64,000 bases of DNA from Capsulimonadaceae bacterium (GCA_031292625.1 JARLGU010000010.1:21451-85450); one strand, 5' to 3'; positions 53,383 to 62,352 are shown, counted from the stretch's first letter. Made by a program: numbers and translations. Notes: generated by a model from the sequence alone, not told the origin.

Positions 53383-53920
53383 CGTTGAGCCCTTCGGCGA
53401 TATCGCTGTCGAGTGTATAACTGCCGAGCGGCGTTGTGCTTCCCATCTGCTCCCAGGAGACGGTTGTAATGATGCGCGCCAACTGGTGTGTCGAATTATA
53501 TGGACTTGTATTGAGGATGTTGACGCTGTATTGGCCCAAAAAGGTAATGTTGGGATACTGGGTCGTCAATGTCGTGGGCATCGGCGAGCTAGGGATCGGG
53601 AAGACGGTGCTGGCGCCGCTCGTGGCGGCGGCGATTGCAACGAGGCCGCTGAAGCTCTGGCTGCGCAATGTCTCCATCTGCTGTTGGCAGAGGTTCACCG
53701 CCTCGGTTTGGTATTGCGCCTTGGCTGAAAGGTTCCGCGACGCGATCAGCATGGTCGCGACGGGGAGAAGTCCGATCGCAAGGACAAACAGGGCGATCAT
53801 GACGTCAACGAGTATAAAGGCGTGACGAAGCGTTTTGCATCGTGCCGTCTTGTTTAGCGTGCACAAGGTTTTTGCCTTTAGTCCAAATTGTAATCGAAGC
53901 TTGCAAACTATCAACAACAT
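53369..53920 (-). CDS. PilV-like minor pilin
   Basis: 183 residues. The signal reads RHA followed by FILVDVMIALFVLAIGLLPVATM. Position +5 is Asp where Glu is normal, an unusual but conservative change. An unusually long leader precedes it (about 35 residues). The mature part continues with a helix (SRNLSAKAQYQTEAVNLCQQQMETLRSQ) typical of PilV/PulI. It is the first gene of the minor pilin operon, which probably primes a pilus or secretion pseudopilus. Confidence 0.75.
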   Translation of the reverse strand: MLLIVCKLRLQFGLKAKTLCTLNKTARCKTLRHAFILVDVMIALFVLAIGLLPVATMLIASRNLSAKAQYQTEAVNLCQQQMETLRSQSFSGLVAIAAATSGASTVFPIPSSPMPTTLTTQYPNITFLGQYSVNILNTSPYNSTHQLARIITTVSWEQMGSTTPLGSYTLDSDIAEGLNVDQN

Positions 53921-54018
53921 TATCGGCTGTTCGTACGCTGGTCGTTAGTATTGCGGATTGCTAATTTAAATGCATTTTTTAGTATTCTGGCAATCTTAGT
54001 GTGCGTTGCGGCATATGT

Positions 54019-55239
54019 ATGTTTGGCAGCTGGGACGGACCGCCTTTTAGCCCCCGTCCGGAGGTTTCGCAGGAAACTGCGCGTCTCTGGTCGAAGTGTG
54101 ATCCGAGCCGCGCGACGCCTGCCTGGCTCAAGCCGAGTCTGCTACGAAACGGTCCGCTAACGATGGCCGAAGAACTGGAATTCCTGTCGCGCGAATCCGC
54201 GCCGCCGGCATATGAGATCCGCGACCTTGGCCTGCTCGACGACGGCCGGTATTGCCATGCGCTGGGAATCAACTCGCATGGCGTCGTCGTAGGCGAGGCG
54301 GACACCACCGCTGGCGTGCACGCGTTCGTCTGGCGCGGCGGCTTGATTGTCGACCTTGGACGCGGGATTCGCCTATCGTCGAAAGCCATCGACATTAACG
54401 ACGACGGAATGGCGCTGGGCATAGCGGAACTCGATCCGTTTGACGGCCCCGCCGGCGTGCTCTGGACAGGGGAAAACCTGGTCGATCTCAGTAAGCTGGG
54501 TATACCGGGCAGCGGCGTGCGTGCAATTAACAACCAGGGCCAGATCGTTGGCGAAGCAGCCCTCGACGACCGTAGACCGCCCGGCGCATTTCTCTGGACG
54601 CTGGGCAACATCACCGATCTGTCAGGGGAGTATGTCGACGGCGGAACTGCTGAGGCGATCAACAACTACGGGCAGGTTGCCGGGTGCATTACGACCTTGC
54701 GCCAGTTCGATCAGGCCTTTTTCTGGAGCGACGGCGAGTTCCGCGATCTGGGATTTGGACAGGCGCGGGCGATCAACGATCATTCGGTCGTCGCCGGCAT
54801 CACGTACCAGGGCAATGCGCGGCCGATCGCCTGCTTTTGGCGCGAGTTCCACCGCCGCGAAATCCCGCTACTGCCTGGCTTCGTATCGTCGGAGGCGCTT
54901 GCGATCAACGATGGCGGCGAAATCGTTGGCGCGATGATCGGCGACGATGGCTCGCGCATCGCGTTTCTCTGGAAGCGTGAATACGCCATTGACCTTAACG
55001 ATGTCATCGATTTAGCCCTTGGTTGGAACCTCCAGGAGGCGCGCGCGATCAACAACTCGGGCCAGATCGTCGGATGGGGCTACCTGGAACACCGTCATCA
55101 CGGGTTCTTGCTCACCCCCAACGACCGAGACAGCTCCCGCTCCGCGCATCTTCCGCCGCCGCGAGAAGGCGCTGAACGTGTCAGCGTCCCCGATGTTGTC
55201 GTTGAGCGCGAGGAGTCAAGCATCTTCATTTTCCGGTGA
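54019..55239 (+). CDS. HAF-repeat protein
   Basis: About 406 residues built from at least six repeats of the HAF type, each with a block such as AFVWRGGLIVDLG and a block such as AINNQGQIVGEA, AINNYGQVAGCI, AINDHSVVAGIT, AINDGGEIVGAM and AINNSGQIVGWG. They predict a beta-propeller. HAF proteins are often exported, but no signal peptide is visible from the ATG at 54019 or the GTG at 54001. Another ATG at 54163 gives a start just before the repeats. Function unknown; it lies divergent to the minor pilins. Confidence 0.8.
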   Translation: MFGSWDGPPFSPRPEVSQETARLWSKCDPSRATPAWLKPSLLRNGPLTMAEELEFLSRESAPPAYEIRDLGLLDDGRYCHALGINSHGVVVGEADTTAGVHAFVWRGGLIVDLGRGIRLSSKAIDINDDGMALGIAELDPFDGPAGVLWTGENLVDLSKLGIPGSGVRAINNQGQIVGEAALDDRRPPGAFLWTLGNITDLSGEYVDGGTAEAINNYGQVAGCITTLRQFDQAFFWSDGEFRDLGFGQARAINDHSVVAGITYQGNARPIACFWREFHRREIPLLPGFVSSEALAINDGGEIVGAMIGDDGSRIAFLWKREYAIDLNDVIDLALGWNLQEARAINNSGQIVGWGYLEHRHHGFLLTPNDRDSSRSAHLPPPREGAERVSVPDVVVEREESSIFIFR

Positions 55240-55515
55240 TCCGCCGACGGCCCATTTTGCGCGTCCGGCAGCAGAGCTTTCCGTATATTGCTTATCGCTC
55301 GCCGTCCGGCCAGTCTTGCGGGCGAGACAACAATCTCCCGCAAGCTCTCGCGTCCTGAAGTCATCCGGTGATTGAAGGTTTCGACAGGCGCCGGTCAATT
55401 GCCCGGCGCAACGAAGATTGCTTGAAAATTCGTTAGAGAGAGGAACGGCCGAGGGCGGTCGAGAACATGCCGGTTGGTTTGAGGCATTTTGCCTGCCACT
55501 CGAAAGGGCACAAAT

Positions 55516-56709
55516 ATGAACTGCTACAATAACGCCGGGCGATTCGCACGAGCGTTATCATTGATCCTGATCGCCGCACTGTTTTGCGCAGTCTTCTCCG
55601 CAGCACAGGCGCAGTCGATCAGCATACGGAACAATCAGAAGGTCGCCTTCCTCGGCGATTCCATCACGCATTACGGCTGGTCAGAGCCTAAAGGGTACGT
55701 CCATCTCGTGGTCGATTGCCTCGCCGCAAACGGCGTGAGCGTGGTACCGGTTCCCGCTGGCGTCAGCGGGAACACGTCGCAGGACATGCTCGCGCGGCTA
55801 GATCGAGACGTCTTGAGCAAGACGCCCGACTGGATGACGCTGAGCTGCGGGGTTAACGATGTTTGGCACGGAGACCGCGGCGTCGCGTTCGCTCCGTACA
55901 TGACCAACATCTCGTCGATTGTCGACAAGGCGCGAGCCGCAAACGTCAAGGTAATCATTCTGACCGCGACGCCGATCATGGAAGATCTCGGCAACGACAA
56001 CAACAAGAAGCTCGCCTATTATAACGATTTCCTGCGCTATCTCGCGTCGCAGAAAGGCTGCATTCTTGCAGACCTCAATAAAGGGATGGCCGACGTCATT
56101 TCGACCAAGACCGCTCCTGGCAACTACGCGACCCGCGACGGCGTCCATATGAATGAGCTTGGCAATCAGGTGATGGCCACGGGCATTTTGAAGGCGATTG
56201 GCCTCACGGATGAACAGATCGCGAAGACCATACCCGCGCTGCCGAAACCCGTTGTCAAAATTAGTTCGAACCTCGCGCTGGGCAAGCCTTTCGTTTGCTC
56301 CGATCCGAACCAGTCGGGATGGAACGGACTGACCGACGGCGCGTGGAGTACGACGGCCCCCGGCTGCTTTGCGACTGGCAAGACGGACACGTTTCCGAAG
56401 ACGGTCACGATCGATTTGCAACAGGCCGTTTCCATCGCATCCGTGGTCACTGCTACCGTCCCCGCGAGTTCGACGAAGACCGTGGAGCTATCGGTAAGCC
56501 AGTCTCCGGATAGCGATTTCAAGGTCGTGGGAAGCCACGTTTTCGTGCAGAACCAGGACGAAAAGTACACATATTCGTTCCCGGCGGTGACGGCGCGTTA
56601 CGTCCGGCTCAAGTTCGCCGACCACTACGCTGCCGGGATCTACGATCCGCTTCACGTGTTTCTGACGGAAGCCGAAGTCTACGCTCCCGCGCCGGCCGCC
56701 GCGAAATAG
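55516..56709 (+). CDS. Secreted SGNH/GDSL hydrolase with C-terminal discoidin-like domain
   Basis: 397 residues with a signal peptide (LILIAALFCAVFSAAQA). The SGNH blocks are VAFLGDSITHYGW (Ser near residue 49), the Gly region PAGVSGNTSQDM, CGVNDVWHG (Asn) and the Asp-His pair in RDGVHMNELGN. From about residue 250 a beta-sandwich resembling F5/8-type C domains follows (NLALGKPFVCSDPNQSGWNGLTDG, then VTIDLQQAVSIASVV and VTARYVRLKF). Likely an esterase that removes acetyl groups from a polysaccharide. GAAAGGG precedes the ATG. Confidence 0.9.
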   Translation: MNCYNNAGRFARALSLILIAALFCAVFSAAQAQSISIRNNQKVAFLGDSITHYGWSEPKGYVHLVVDCLAANGVSVVPVPAGVSGNTSQDMLARLDRDVLSKTPDWMTLSCGVNDVWHGDRGVAFAPYMTNISSIVDKARAANVKVIILTATPIMEDLGNDNNKKLAYYNDFLRYLASQKGCILADLNKGMADVISTKTAPGNYATRDGVHMNELGNQVMATGILKAIGLTDEQIAKTIPALPKPVVKISSNLALGKPFVCSDPNQSGWNGLTDGAWSTTAPGCFATGKTDTFPKTVTIDLQQAVSIASVVTATVPASSTKTVELSVSQSPDSDFKVVGSHVFVQNQDEKYTYSFPAVTARYVRLKFADHYAAGIYDPLHVFLTEAEVYAPAPAAAK

Positions 56710-56788
56710 CGCGAGGCATTCAGCGTGCCGTGGGCAAGGCGGCGTTACGCATTCGCAGCGCCGCCTCCCGTGATCGAATGCCGCGCGA

Positions 56789-57700
56789 CTACCCGGCAAA
56801 ATCGGGAAAACCGATAGCCTCCACTTCGCCGATTACCGCCTTCTCCTGCTCGGCGCTCAGGTCCTTAAGCGGCGGACGGACCGGACCGAGGTCGATGCCG
56901 ATGAGTTTGGACAGGACCTTGGCCGTTGGTAGCCCTGTATATTTGCCATAGACGATGTCGATAAATCTCGCGGAGATCGCCTGCAAACGGGCCGCTTCCG
57001 CCAGATCGCCGCGATCGAATGCGTCGATTATCCGGCGCGATAACCCGGCCGCCAGGTTGTATGTGCTTCCGATCGCCCCGTGCGACCCCGCTCGTAGACC
57101 GTCGAGTAGCTTCTCGTCCCGCCCAAAGAGGCAGTCGAACGCCCCGCCGTTCAGTGCGAGACACGCCGCAAAGTCCGCAAAGTCTTCGTACGTGAACTTC
57201 ACTCCCGCGAGATTGGGGATCCTGACGGCCCCTTGCGCGAGAACCTGCGACGCCGGAAAGGAGACGCCCGTGAAGGATGGGATCTGATAGTAGTAGAATG
57301 GCAACGCCCGAGCCGAAGCGGCGACGGGAGCCAGGAAATCGAGCAGGGCAGGGATGTCGATGGGCTTGAAGAAGCTCGGCGAAAGAGCGCCTATCCCTGC
57401 GACGCCAATCTTTTGCGCGTGTGCCGCAAGCGCCTGAGAATCCTTGCCGCAGTTCGTTCCGACGTGGATGAGGACGATAAGATCGCGCCCAGCGACATCC
57501 ACCCAGCGCTTCGCGAGCGCCATCCGCTCGTCGAGAGTCAACGATGCTCCTTCGCCCGTCGTGCCGGCGACAAATACGCCGCTGACGCCCGTGCGCAAAA
57601 GGTGATCCGCCTGCTTCTCGACCAACGGCAAGTTCATCTCGCCGTTGGTCAGCAGCGGGGTAAACGGCGCGGCGATCAGGCCGGTTAGTTTTGTTGTCAT
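56789..57700 (-). CDS. nanA: N-acetylneuraminate lyase-like protein (DapA/NanA family)
   Basis: 303 residues, (beta/alpha)8 aldolase. Family points are GVFVAGTTGEGASLTLDER, the Tyr of PFYYYQIPSFTGV (near 137) and the Schiff-base Lys in GVKFTYED (near 165); the YYQIPS and GVKFT forms fit neuraminate lyase better than dihydrodipicolinate synthase. It cuts N-acetylneuraminate into pyruvate and N-acetylmannosamine. The ATG at 57698-57700 has AGGAGA upstream. It follows a GH33 sialidase gene and a GntR gene on the same strand, with a repeat element in between. Confidence 0.85.
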   Translation of the reverse strand: MTTKLTGLIAAPFTPLLTNGEMNLPLVEKQADHLLRTGVSGVFVAGTTGEGASLTLDERMALAKRWVDVAGRDLIVLIHVGTNCGKDSQALAAHAQKIGVAGIGALSPSFFKPIDIPALLDFLAPVAASARALPFYYYQIPSFTGVSFPASQVLAQGAVRIPNLAGVKFTYEDFADFAACLALNGGAFDCLFGRDEKLLDGLRAGSHGAIGSTYNLAAGLSRRIIDAFDRGDLAEAARLQAISARFIDIVYGKYTGLPTAKVLSKLIGIDLGPVRPPLKDLSAEQEKAVIGEVEAIGFPDFAG

Positions 57701-57924
57701 AGTTTTGTCTCCTGAAGATGATATTGCGATTTTACAAAACTTGGTTGCAGGCATCGCTTAGCGGTCTCCCAACCGAAACAGGGAGACCTAAGGTTGAGCG
57801 AAGAGAGTGCCGTACCGCGCGAAAGCGCGCAGATGATCCAACGAAACGTTGGCGCCGTCCAACGTAGGACGCCCAAGCGGCGAGCATTCTTAAAAGGTCT
57901 GTAACGAATGCGCATACAGAGGAC

Positions 57925-58122
57925 AAGATTCAGAACGGCTCATGCCGCCGGGGCATTTTTTTGCCCGCGCCGCAATCACAACGGCGGCATACGAGCAATC
58001 GTCAACACGCGTACCGCCTTTTGCCGCCAGCGTCCGATCCCAGCGCACATCGTGAAGCCGTGAAACCGCTGTGTCGGCCCTTTGCCAAAAACGGCCCCGG
58101 CGGCCGGGGAGCCGTCTTACAA
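57925..58122 (+). repeat. 198-bp dispersed repeat, copy 2
   Basis: Gapless counterpart of 22925-23122. It lies in the 476-base interval between the sialidase stop and the nanA start. The right end, on the minus strand (the operon's strand), is a strong GC stem followed by GTTTTT, so it may end or weaken transcription into nanA. Confidence 0.8.
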
Positions 58123-58176
58123 GGCCTTTCGATTTTTTTTACACAGCCAGCTTAGTTTATATTCCCGGACCTGCGC

Positions 58177-59274
58177 CTATGCGCCAGGCGTCAGCCAGTC
58201 TCGATCGAAGCGCGCCAGGATGTGCCGCGCGCCGCCGATCTCGTAGGCGCACAGCAACGTGCCGTCGGGCAGTGCGTTCATGTCGCTGTAGCCGGCATCG
58301 CCGGGATCGATCGCTTTCGCGATTGGCCACGAGCAACCGAAGTCGCACGACATTCGGACGACCAGGTTTTTGCGCGGCATCCAGCGGGAGACGGGGAGCG
58401 GCGGCGATAACTCCTGTGGGCTTGGATTGCTGAAGTACAGGTCGTTCCCCGCGCGGACAAGACCGGCGTGGCAGATCGGCTCGACGAGTGCCTCATCAAA
58501 CACGGGGGCAGCCCATCGCGTCGCGCCGTCCGGCGACGTCGCGGTCAAACGCCGGCGACGCTCGGATTCGTTGCGCATATTGAACAGGACGCGGCCGTCT
58601 GGAAGCTCGACCGCGCTCGTCTCGTTTGGATCTTTCGCCGGATCCGTTTCGTTTGCGACGATGTCCCCGGATCGCCATGTCGCGCCGTCATCGTCGGAGT
58701 AAAGCGACGATACGATTGACGGATGGTGGTCGCCGCCGGGGCCATCGCTACCGCGCGACGCCCAAAACGGCGTCAACAGGCGGCCGGAACGAAGTTGGAC
58801 GCCATGACTGGGACCGGTCGCGATGACGCGCCAGGGGTAGTGGTCGCGCAGAACCTCGAAAGCGCTCGTGATGTCGGCCGGATCGGACCAGGTCAACCCA
58901 TCGTCATCCGAACGGCGGTAGAACGCTCGGCGATATTCGATGCAGAAGATCAGGTGAACGGCTCCGTTCGTGTCCGCGATGGCGACGCTGTTGCTATGCG
59001 TTCGCCCCGCCTGTCCCGTGTGATCGTGCCGCTGCATGAATGGATCGCGCGGGATCTCGCCAGGCCAATATGCGACGCTTTGGGCGTCGCCGAAAGTGCG
59101 GCCTCCATCGACCGAGCGCCGCATCAATATATCTATATCGCCCCAGTCACTGCGCGTCCGGCGAGCTTCCGCAAAGACGAGCACCGAGCCGGCGGCGGTG
59201 ACGCATACGACGGGGATGCGGTGCTGAACATAGCCGCTCCCCTCTGTCCGGAACGTCTCAGTGGTTTCAAACAT
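58177..59274 (-). CDS. Exo-alpha-sialidase-like, GH33
   Basis: 365-residue six-bladed propeller. YVQHRIPVV (near residue 15-23) holds the arginine of the RIP motif that binds the carboxylate. Asp boxes follow: SVDGGRTF, SDDDGLTW, SDDDGATW. ELPDGRVLFNMRNES provides the catalytic Glu and second Arg region. There is no signal peptide in this short form, so cytoplasmic hydrolysis of imported sialosides is suggested. The ATG at 59272-59274 has AAAGGAGT upstream, which excludes the extension to 59340. The middle gene of the sialic-acid unit. Confidence 0.87.
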   Translation of the reverse strand: MFETTETFRTEGSGYVQHRIPVVCVTAAGSVLVFAEARRTRSDWGDIDILMRRSVDGGRTFGDAQSVAYWPGEIPRDPFMQRHDHTGQAGRTHSNSVAIADTNGAVHLIFCIEYRRAFYRRSDDDGLTWSDPADITSAFEVLRDHYPWRVIATGPSHGVQLRSGRLLTPFWASRGSDGPGGDHHPSIVSSLYSDDDGATWRSGDIVANETDPAKDPNETSAVELPDGRVLFNMRNESERRRRLTATSPDGATRWAAPVFDEALVEPICHAGLVRAGNDLYFSNPSPQELSPPLPVSRWMPRKNLVVRMSCDFGCSWPIAKAIDPGDAGYSDMNALPDGTLLCAYEIGGARHILARFDRDWLTPGA

Positions 59275-59306
59275 GGTCGTGACTCCTTTTGCCGCTTGCG
59301 CGTAAA

Positions 59307-59975
59307 CTACCGGCTGTTCGTTGCCGCCGCCATTTCGCATAGCTTTTCGTAGACGCGCCGGATGTGGGCGCGGCCTTCCGCTTCCGCGGCGTCCGGATCG
59401 CTTGCGCAGAGCGCGGCGACGAGCGGCTCATGCACAAGCGGATCAGGGCGCATGATCTCGCTATTGCCGGATGAGAGTCGCCTCTGAGCTTGTAGCATCG
59501 TGTGCGTCATCAGCGACGATCCCTCCATCATCCGCATCAATGGACGGGCGCGGGCCGCTGCGACGATGTGACCGTGCAGCGCCAGATCGCATTCGAGCCA
59601 GCCGCCAGGATCTCCAGCCCGAACCGCGGCCGCGAACCGGTCTGAGAGCGCCGCCAGCTCCGCGCGGTGGACATCGGTGGCCCGTTGGACGAACAGCCGG
59701 CAGGCGATCCCTTCGAGCGCTTCTCGAGCGAGATACGCGGCCTCGATGTCCTCGCCGGTCCACTCCGGGACGCGTGCGCCCCAGTTGGGATGCGCGGTCA
59801 CCAGACCATCCTGTTCGAGCCGTCGCGTCGCTTCCAGAACCGGAATGCTGCTCACGCCAAGCCGCGCGGCGAGCTTGCGTTGCACGAGGCGATCGCCAGG
59901 CGCAATCTCGCCGGTAACCACCAGCCGCCTGATCTCTCTGTAAGTCGTTTCGGATGTCGTTAGGGGGGCGTCCAA
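59307..59975 (-). CDS. GntR family (FCD) transcriptional regulator, NanR-like
   Basis: 222 residues from a TTG at 59973-59975, which has GGGAG upstream; an earlier TTG at 59996 is less suitable. The winged helix is TYREIRRLVVTGEIAPGDRL then LAARLGVSSIPVLEATRRLEQDGLV. The FCD ligand domain follows with LECDLALHGHIVAAA and VHEPLVAALCASDPDAAEA, giving the usual Asp and His metal ligands. Being the first gene of an operon with sialidase and nanA, it probably responds to sialic acid. Confidence 0.87.
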   Translation of the reverse strand: MDAPLTTSETTYREIRRLVVTGEIAPGDRLVQRKLAARLGVSSIPVLEATRRLEQDGLVTAHPNWGARVPEWTGEDIEAAYLAREALEGIACRLFVQRATDVHRAELAALSDRFAAAVRAGDPGGWLECDLALHGHIVAAARARPLMRMMEGSSLMTHTMLQAQRRLSSGNSEIMRPDPLVHEPLVAALCASDPDAAEAEGRAHIRRVYEKLCEMAAATNSR

Positions 59976-60014
59976 GAATAATCTCCCGTCAAACAATACT
60001 CATGCCATAACTGC

Positions 60015-60032
60015 TATAGCATATATAGCATA
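60015..60032. promoter_or_regulatory. Tandem 9-bp direct repeat, candidate GntR operator
   Basis: TATAGCATA occurs twice back to back (60015-60023 and 60024-60032), overlapping the -10 box of the regulator gene. Tandem direct sites are also known for E. coli NanR, although with another sequence. Confidence 0.55.
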
Positions 60033-60055
60033 TACGATAATCCGTGAATTGTCAA
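60027..60055 (-). promoter_or_regulatory. Promoter of the sialic-acid operon
   Basis: On the minus strand TTGACA (60050-60055) and TATGCT (60027-60032) are 17 bases apart. Confidence 0.75.
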
Positions 60056-60155
60056 GAGGGGCGGGAAATGCTGAAAGGATGGAAACGGCGTTCAAAATCT
60101 CTCGTTTTTTGCGTCTTGGGCCTGTCCTAAGAGCCCGCTTTGCGCGCCGGGTCGG

Positions 60156-60185
60156 TTGACACCCGGCGACGCGTTGGGTTATACT
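60156..60185 (+). promoter_or_regulatory. Promoter of the aminotransferase gene
   Basis: TTGACA (60156-60161) and TATACT (60180-60185) are 18 bases apart; the leader to the ATG is about 30 bases and contains GAGGAA. Confidence 0.75.
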
Positions 60186-60220
60186 ACTGCCCAAGTTACT
60201 TTTGTCGAGGAACCGAGTAG

Positions 60221-61435
60221 ATGTCCAATTTGCAAAAGCTTTCCCAGCGCGCGGTCAATGCCGCTCCGTCACCGACCCTGGGAATTACGGCCAAAGCGAA
60301 CGCGCTTAAAGCGGAAGGCAAGGATATCGTCAGCTTCAGCGCTGGCGAGCCTGATTTTGATACGCCTGAGAACGTAAAGCAGGCGGCCATAAAGGCGCTT
60401 GCGGCCGGGCAAACGAAATATACGCCGTCGAGCGGAACGCCCGCGCTCAAAAAGGCGATCATCGATAAGCTCCAACGCGACAACGGACTTACCTATAAGC
60501 CCAACGAAATCATCGCATCGTGCGGCGCGAAGCACAGCATCTATAACTTGATGCAGGCGATTATCAACGACGGCGACGAGGTCATTATCCCGGCGCCGTA
60601 CTGGGTGTCGTATCCGGAACAGGCCAAACTCGCGGACGGCGTTCCCGTCATCGTCGAGACCGGCTCCGATTTTCTGGCCCGGGCCGAGGATATTGCGCGC
60701 GCAGTCACCACCAAGACTAAGCTTCTGGTGCTCAATTCGCCGTCGAACCCCACCGGGGCGGTCTATTCCCGCGAGCAGCTTGCGCGGATTGCCGATCTCG
60801 CGGTTACGCACGGTTTCTACGTGATGTCCGACGAAATTTACGAGAAGATCTTGTTCGACGATCGCGAGTTCGTTTCGATTGCATCCCTGGGACCAGAGAT
60901 CAAGAACTTGACGTTCACGGTTAACGGTCTGTCCAAGAGCCACTCGATGACCGGTTGGCGCATCGGTTATGCGGCGGGCGACGCCGAGATTGTCGCGGCG
61001 ATGGGCCGGATTCAGGATCAGAGCACATCGAACCCCTCCAGTATTACGCAGGCTGCCGCCGTCGAGGCGCTCAACGGCCCGCAAGAGGCGGTTGCGACGA
61101 TGCGCGACGCATTTGAGAAGCGCCGCACAGTGATCGTCGATGGCCTGAATGCGATCCCTGGGGTCGAGTGCCCGACGCCTGGGGGCGCGTTCTACGTCTT
61201 CCCGAAGGTCTCCGCATACTACGGAAAGCAGGGAATTGGCGCGGACGGCAAACCGGTGACGATTACGGGGAGCGATGCGTTTGCGACGTGGCTGCTCGAG
61301 ACCGCGCAGGTTGCCGTCGTACCCGGCAGCGGTTTCGGGGCCGACGGTAACGTCAGATTGTCCTACGCAACATCGCCAGAGAGCATCCGGAAGGGGTTGG
61401 AGCGCATCGCCGCGGCGGTCGCTGGGCTGCGCTAG
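60221..61435 (+). CDS. Class I pyridoxal-phosphate aminotransferase (aspartate aminotransferase type)
   Basis: 404 residues. The PLP-binding Lys lies in VNGLSKSHSMTGWRIGY (near residue 240). Other blocks are SFSAGEPDFDTPENV, KYTPSSGTPALKKAI, LLVLNSPSNPTGAVYS and the C-terminal VRLSYATSPESI, with the carboxylate-binding Arg. This is the Igamma/Ib subgroup found in thermophiles and cyanobacteria, which moves amino groups between aspartate and 2-oxoglutarate and may also act on prephenate. Housekeeping gene followed by rnc. Confidence 0.95.
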   Translation: MSNLQKLSQRAVNAAPSPTLGITAKANALKAEGKDIVSFSAGEPDFDTPENVKQAAIKALAAGQTKYTPSSGTPALKKAIIDKLQRDNGLTYKPNEIIASCGAKHSIYNLMQAIINDGDEVIIPAPYWVSYPEQAKLADGVPVIVETGSDFLARAEDIARAVTTKTKLLVLNSPSNPTGAVYSREQLARIADLAVTHGFYVMSDEIYEKILFDDREFVSIASLGPEIKNLTFTVNGLSKSHSMTGWRIGYAAGDAEIVAAMGRIQDQSTSNPSSITQAAAVEALNGPQEAVATMRDAFEKRRTVIVDGLNAIPGVECPTPGGAFYVFPKVSAYYGKQGIGADGKPVTITGSDAFATWLLETAQVAVVPGSGFGADGNVRLSYATSPESIRKGLERIAAAVAGLR

Positions 61436-61473
61436 CAGTCTCCGTCCAGGTCTCTGAGACGGCGTACGTTACC

Positions 61474-62190
61474 ATGGCTTTGCCTAAATTGTCCGATGAA
61501 CAGTTGCTGGATGCCGCGCGTGAGCGCGGCATCCCGATTCTTGACGCGAAGCTCCTTCGCCAGGCGTTAACCCACAAATCCTCTGTGCCGGAGCATCCCC
61601 TCGACAGCAACGAGCGGCTCGAGTTTCTGGGGGACGCGGTCCTCAGCCACGTGATTGCACGCTATCTTTTCGAGACGCTGCCCGGTCACAACGAAGGTTC
61701 GCTCGCGAAGGCGCGTGCGATAATCGTCTGCAAATCCGCCCTCGCGGACGCGTCGACCCGGCTCAATGTAACGCCGTTGCTTGTGCTCGGCGCGACGGAA
61801 GAGGCGATGGGGGGCCGTTCCCGCGCTTCGCTGATTGCCGACGCTTACGAGGCGCTCGTCGCGGTCATCGCGATCACCCGCTCGTGGCAGCATGCATCCG
61901 ACTTTATTCTGACGACGCTCGCGCCCGAGATCGAGTACGTCAAGACAACCGCGGACTGGCGCGATCCCAAAACGACCTTGCAGGAATGGTGTCAAGCCTC
62001 CGGTCGCCCGCTGCCGGCGTACCAGATCGTCAACGAGTTTGGCCGCCCGCACGACCGGACGTTTACGGCCGAAGTGATAATCGATGAGTGCGTTCTTGGC
62101 TCTGGCTGCGGAAAGAGCAAGAAGGAAGCCCAGCAGGCCGCCGCCGAAAAGGCGCTGGAGGCGATAGCGAAGAAGGAGCGCCGGGGGTAG
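61474..62190 (+). CDS. rnc: Ribonuclease III
   Basis: 238 residues. The RNase III signature NERLEFLGDAVLSHVIARYLF holds the conserved acidic residues, with further metal ligands in the DAYEALVAVIAI segment (Asp and Glu). The C-terminal double-stranded RNA-binding domain begins DPKTTLQEWCQASGRPLP and ends GCGKSKKEAQQAAAEKAL. It cuts double-stranded RNA in rRNA maturation. It starts 38 bases after the aminotransferase and is probably co-transcribed. Confidence 0.95.
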   Translation: MALPKLSDEQLLDAARERGIPILDAKLLRQALTHKSSVPEHPLDSNERLEFLGDAVLSHVIARYLFETLPGHNEGSLAKARAIIVCKSALADASTRLNVTPLLVLGATEEAMGGRSRASLIADAYEALVAVIAITRSWQHASDFILTTLAPEIEYVKTTADWRDPKTTLQEWCQASGRPLPAYQIVNEFGRPHDRTFTAEVIIDECVLGSGCGKSKKEAQQAAAEKALEAIAKKERRG

Positions 62191-62205
62191 GGGCGTCCTA
62201 ATCTT

Positions 62206-62352
62206 AGAAGACGGCTCCGCGGCCGCCGTGGCCGTTTTTGACAAAGGGACGGCGCGGCGATCTTACTGCTTCACGATTTGCGCTGGGATCGAACGTTTGC
62301 TACAAACGCCGTATGCCGCCGTTGTGATTGCGGCGCGGGCCGTCTTGAATCT
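62206..62352 (-). repeat. 198-bp dispersed repeat, copy 3 (shortened)
   Basis: Reverse-strand relative of the 198-bp element. It keeps the strong GC hairpin end and a 29-base block, CCCGCGCCGCAATCACAACG and onward, identical to copy 2, but lacks the 25-base hairpin at the other end and part of the middle. It lies between rnc and the galactokinase gene. Confidence 0.7.

Noticed and set aside
53951..54160. Separate 70-codon gene with a hydrophobic N-terminus upstream of the HAF protein
   Set aside because: It begins with a TTG, has no ribosome-binding site and becomes an arginine-rich shadow of the HAF frame; noted only as a possible lost signal peptide.
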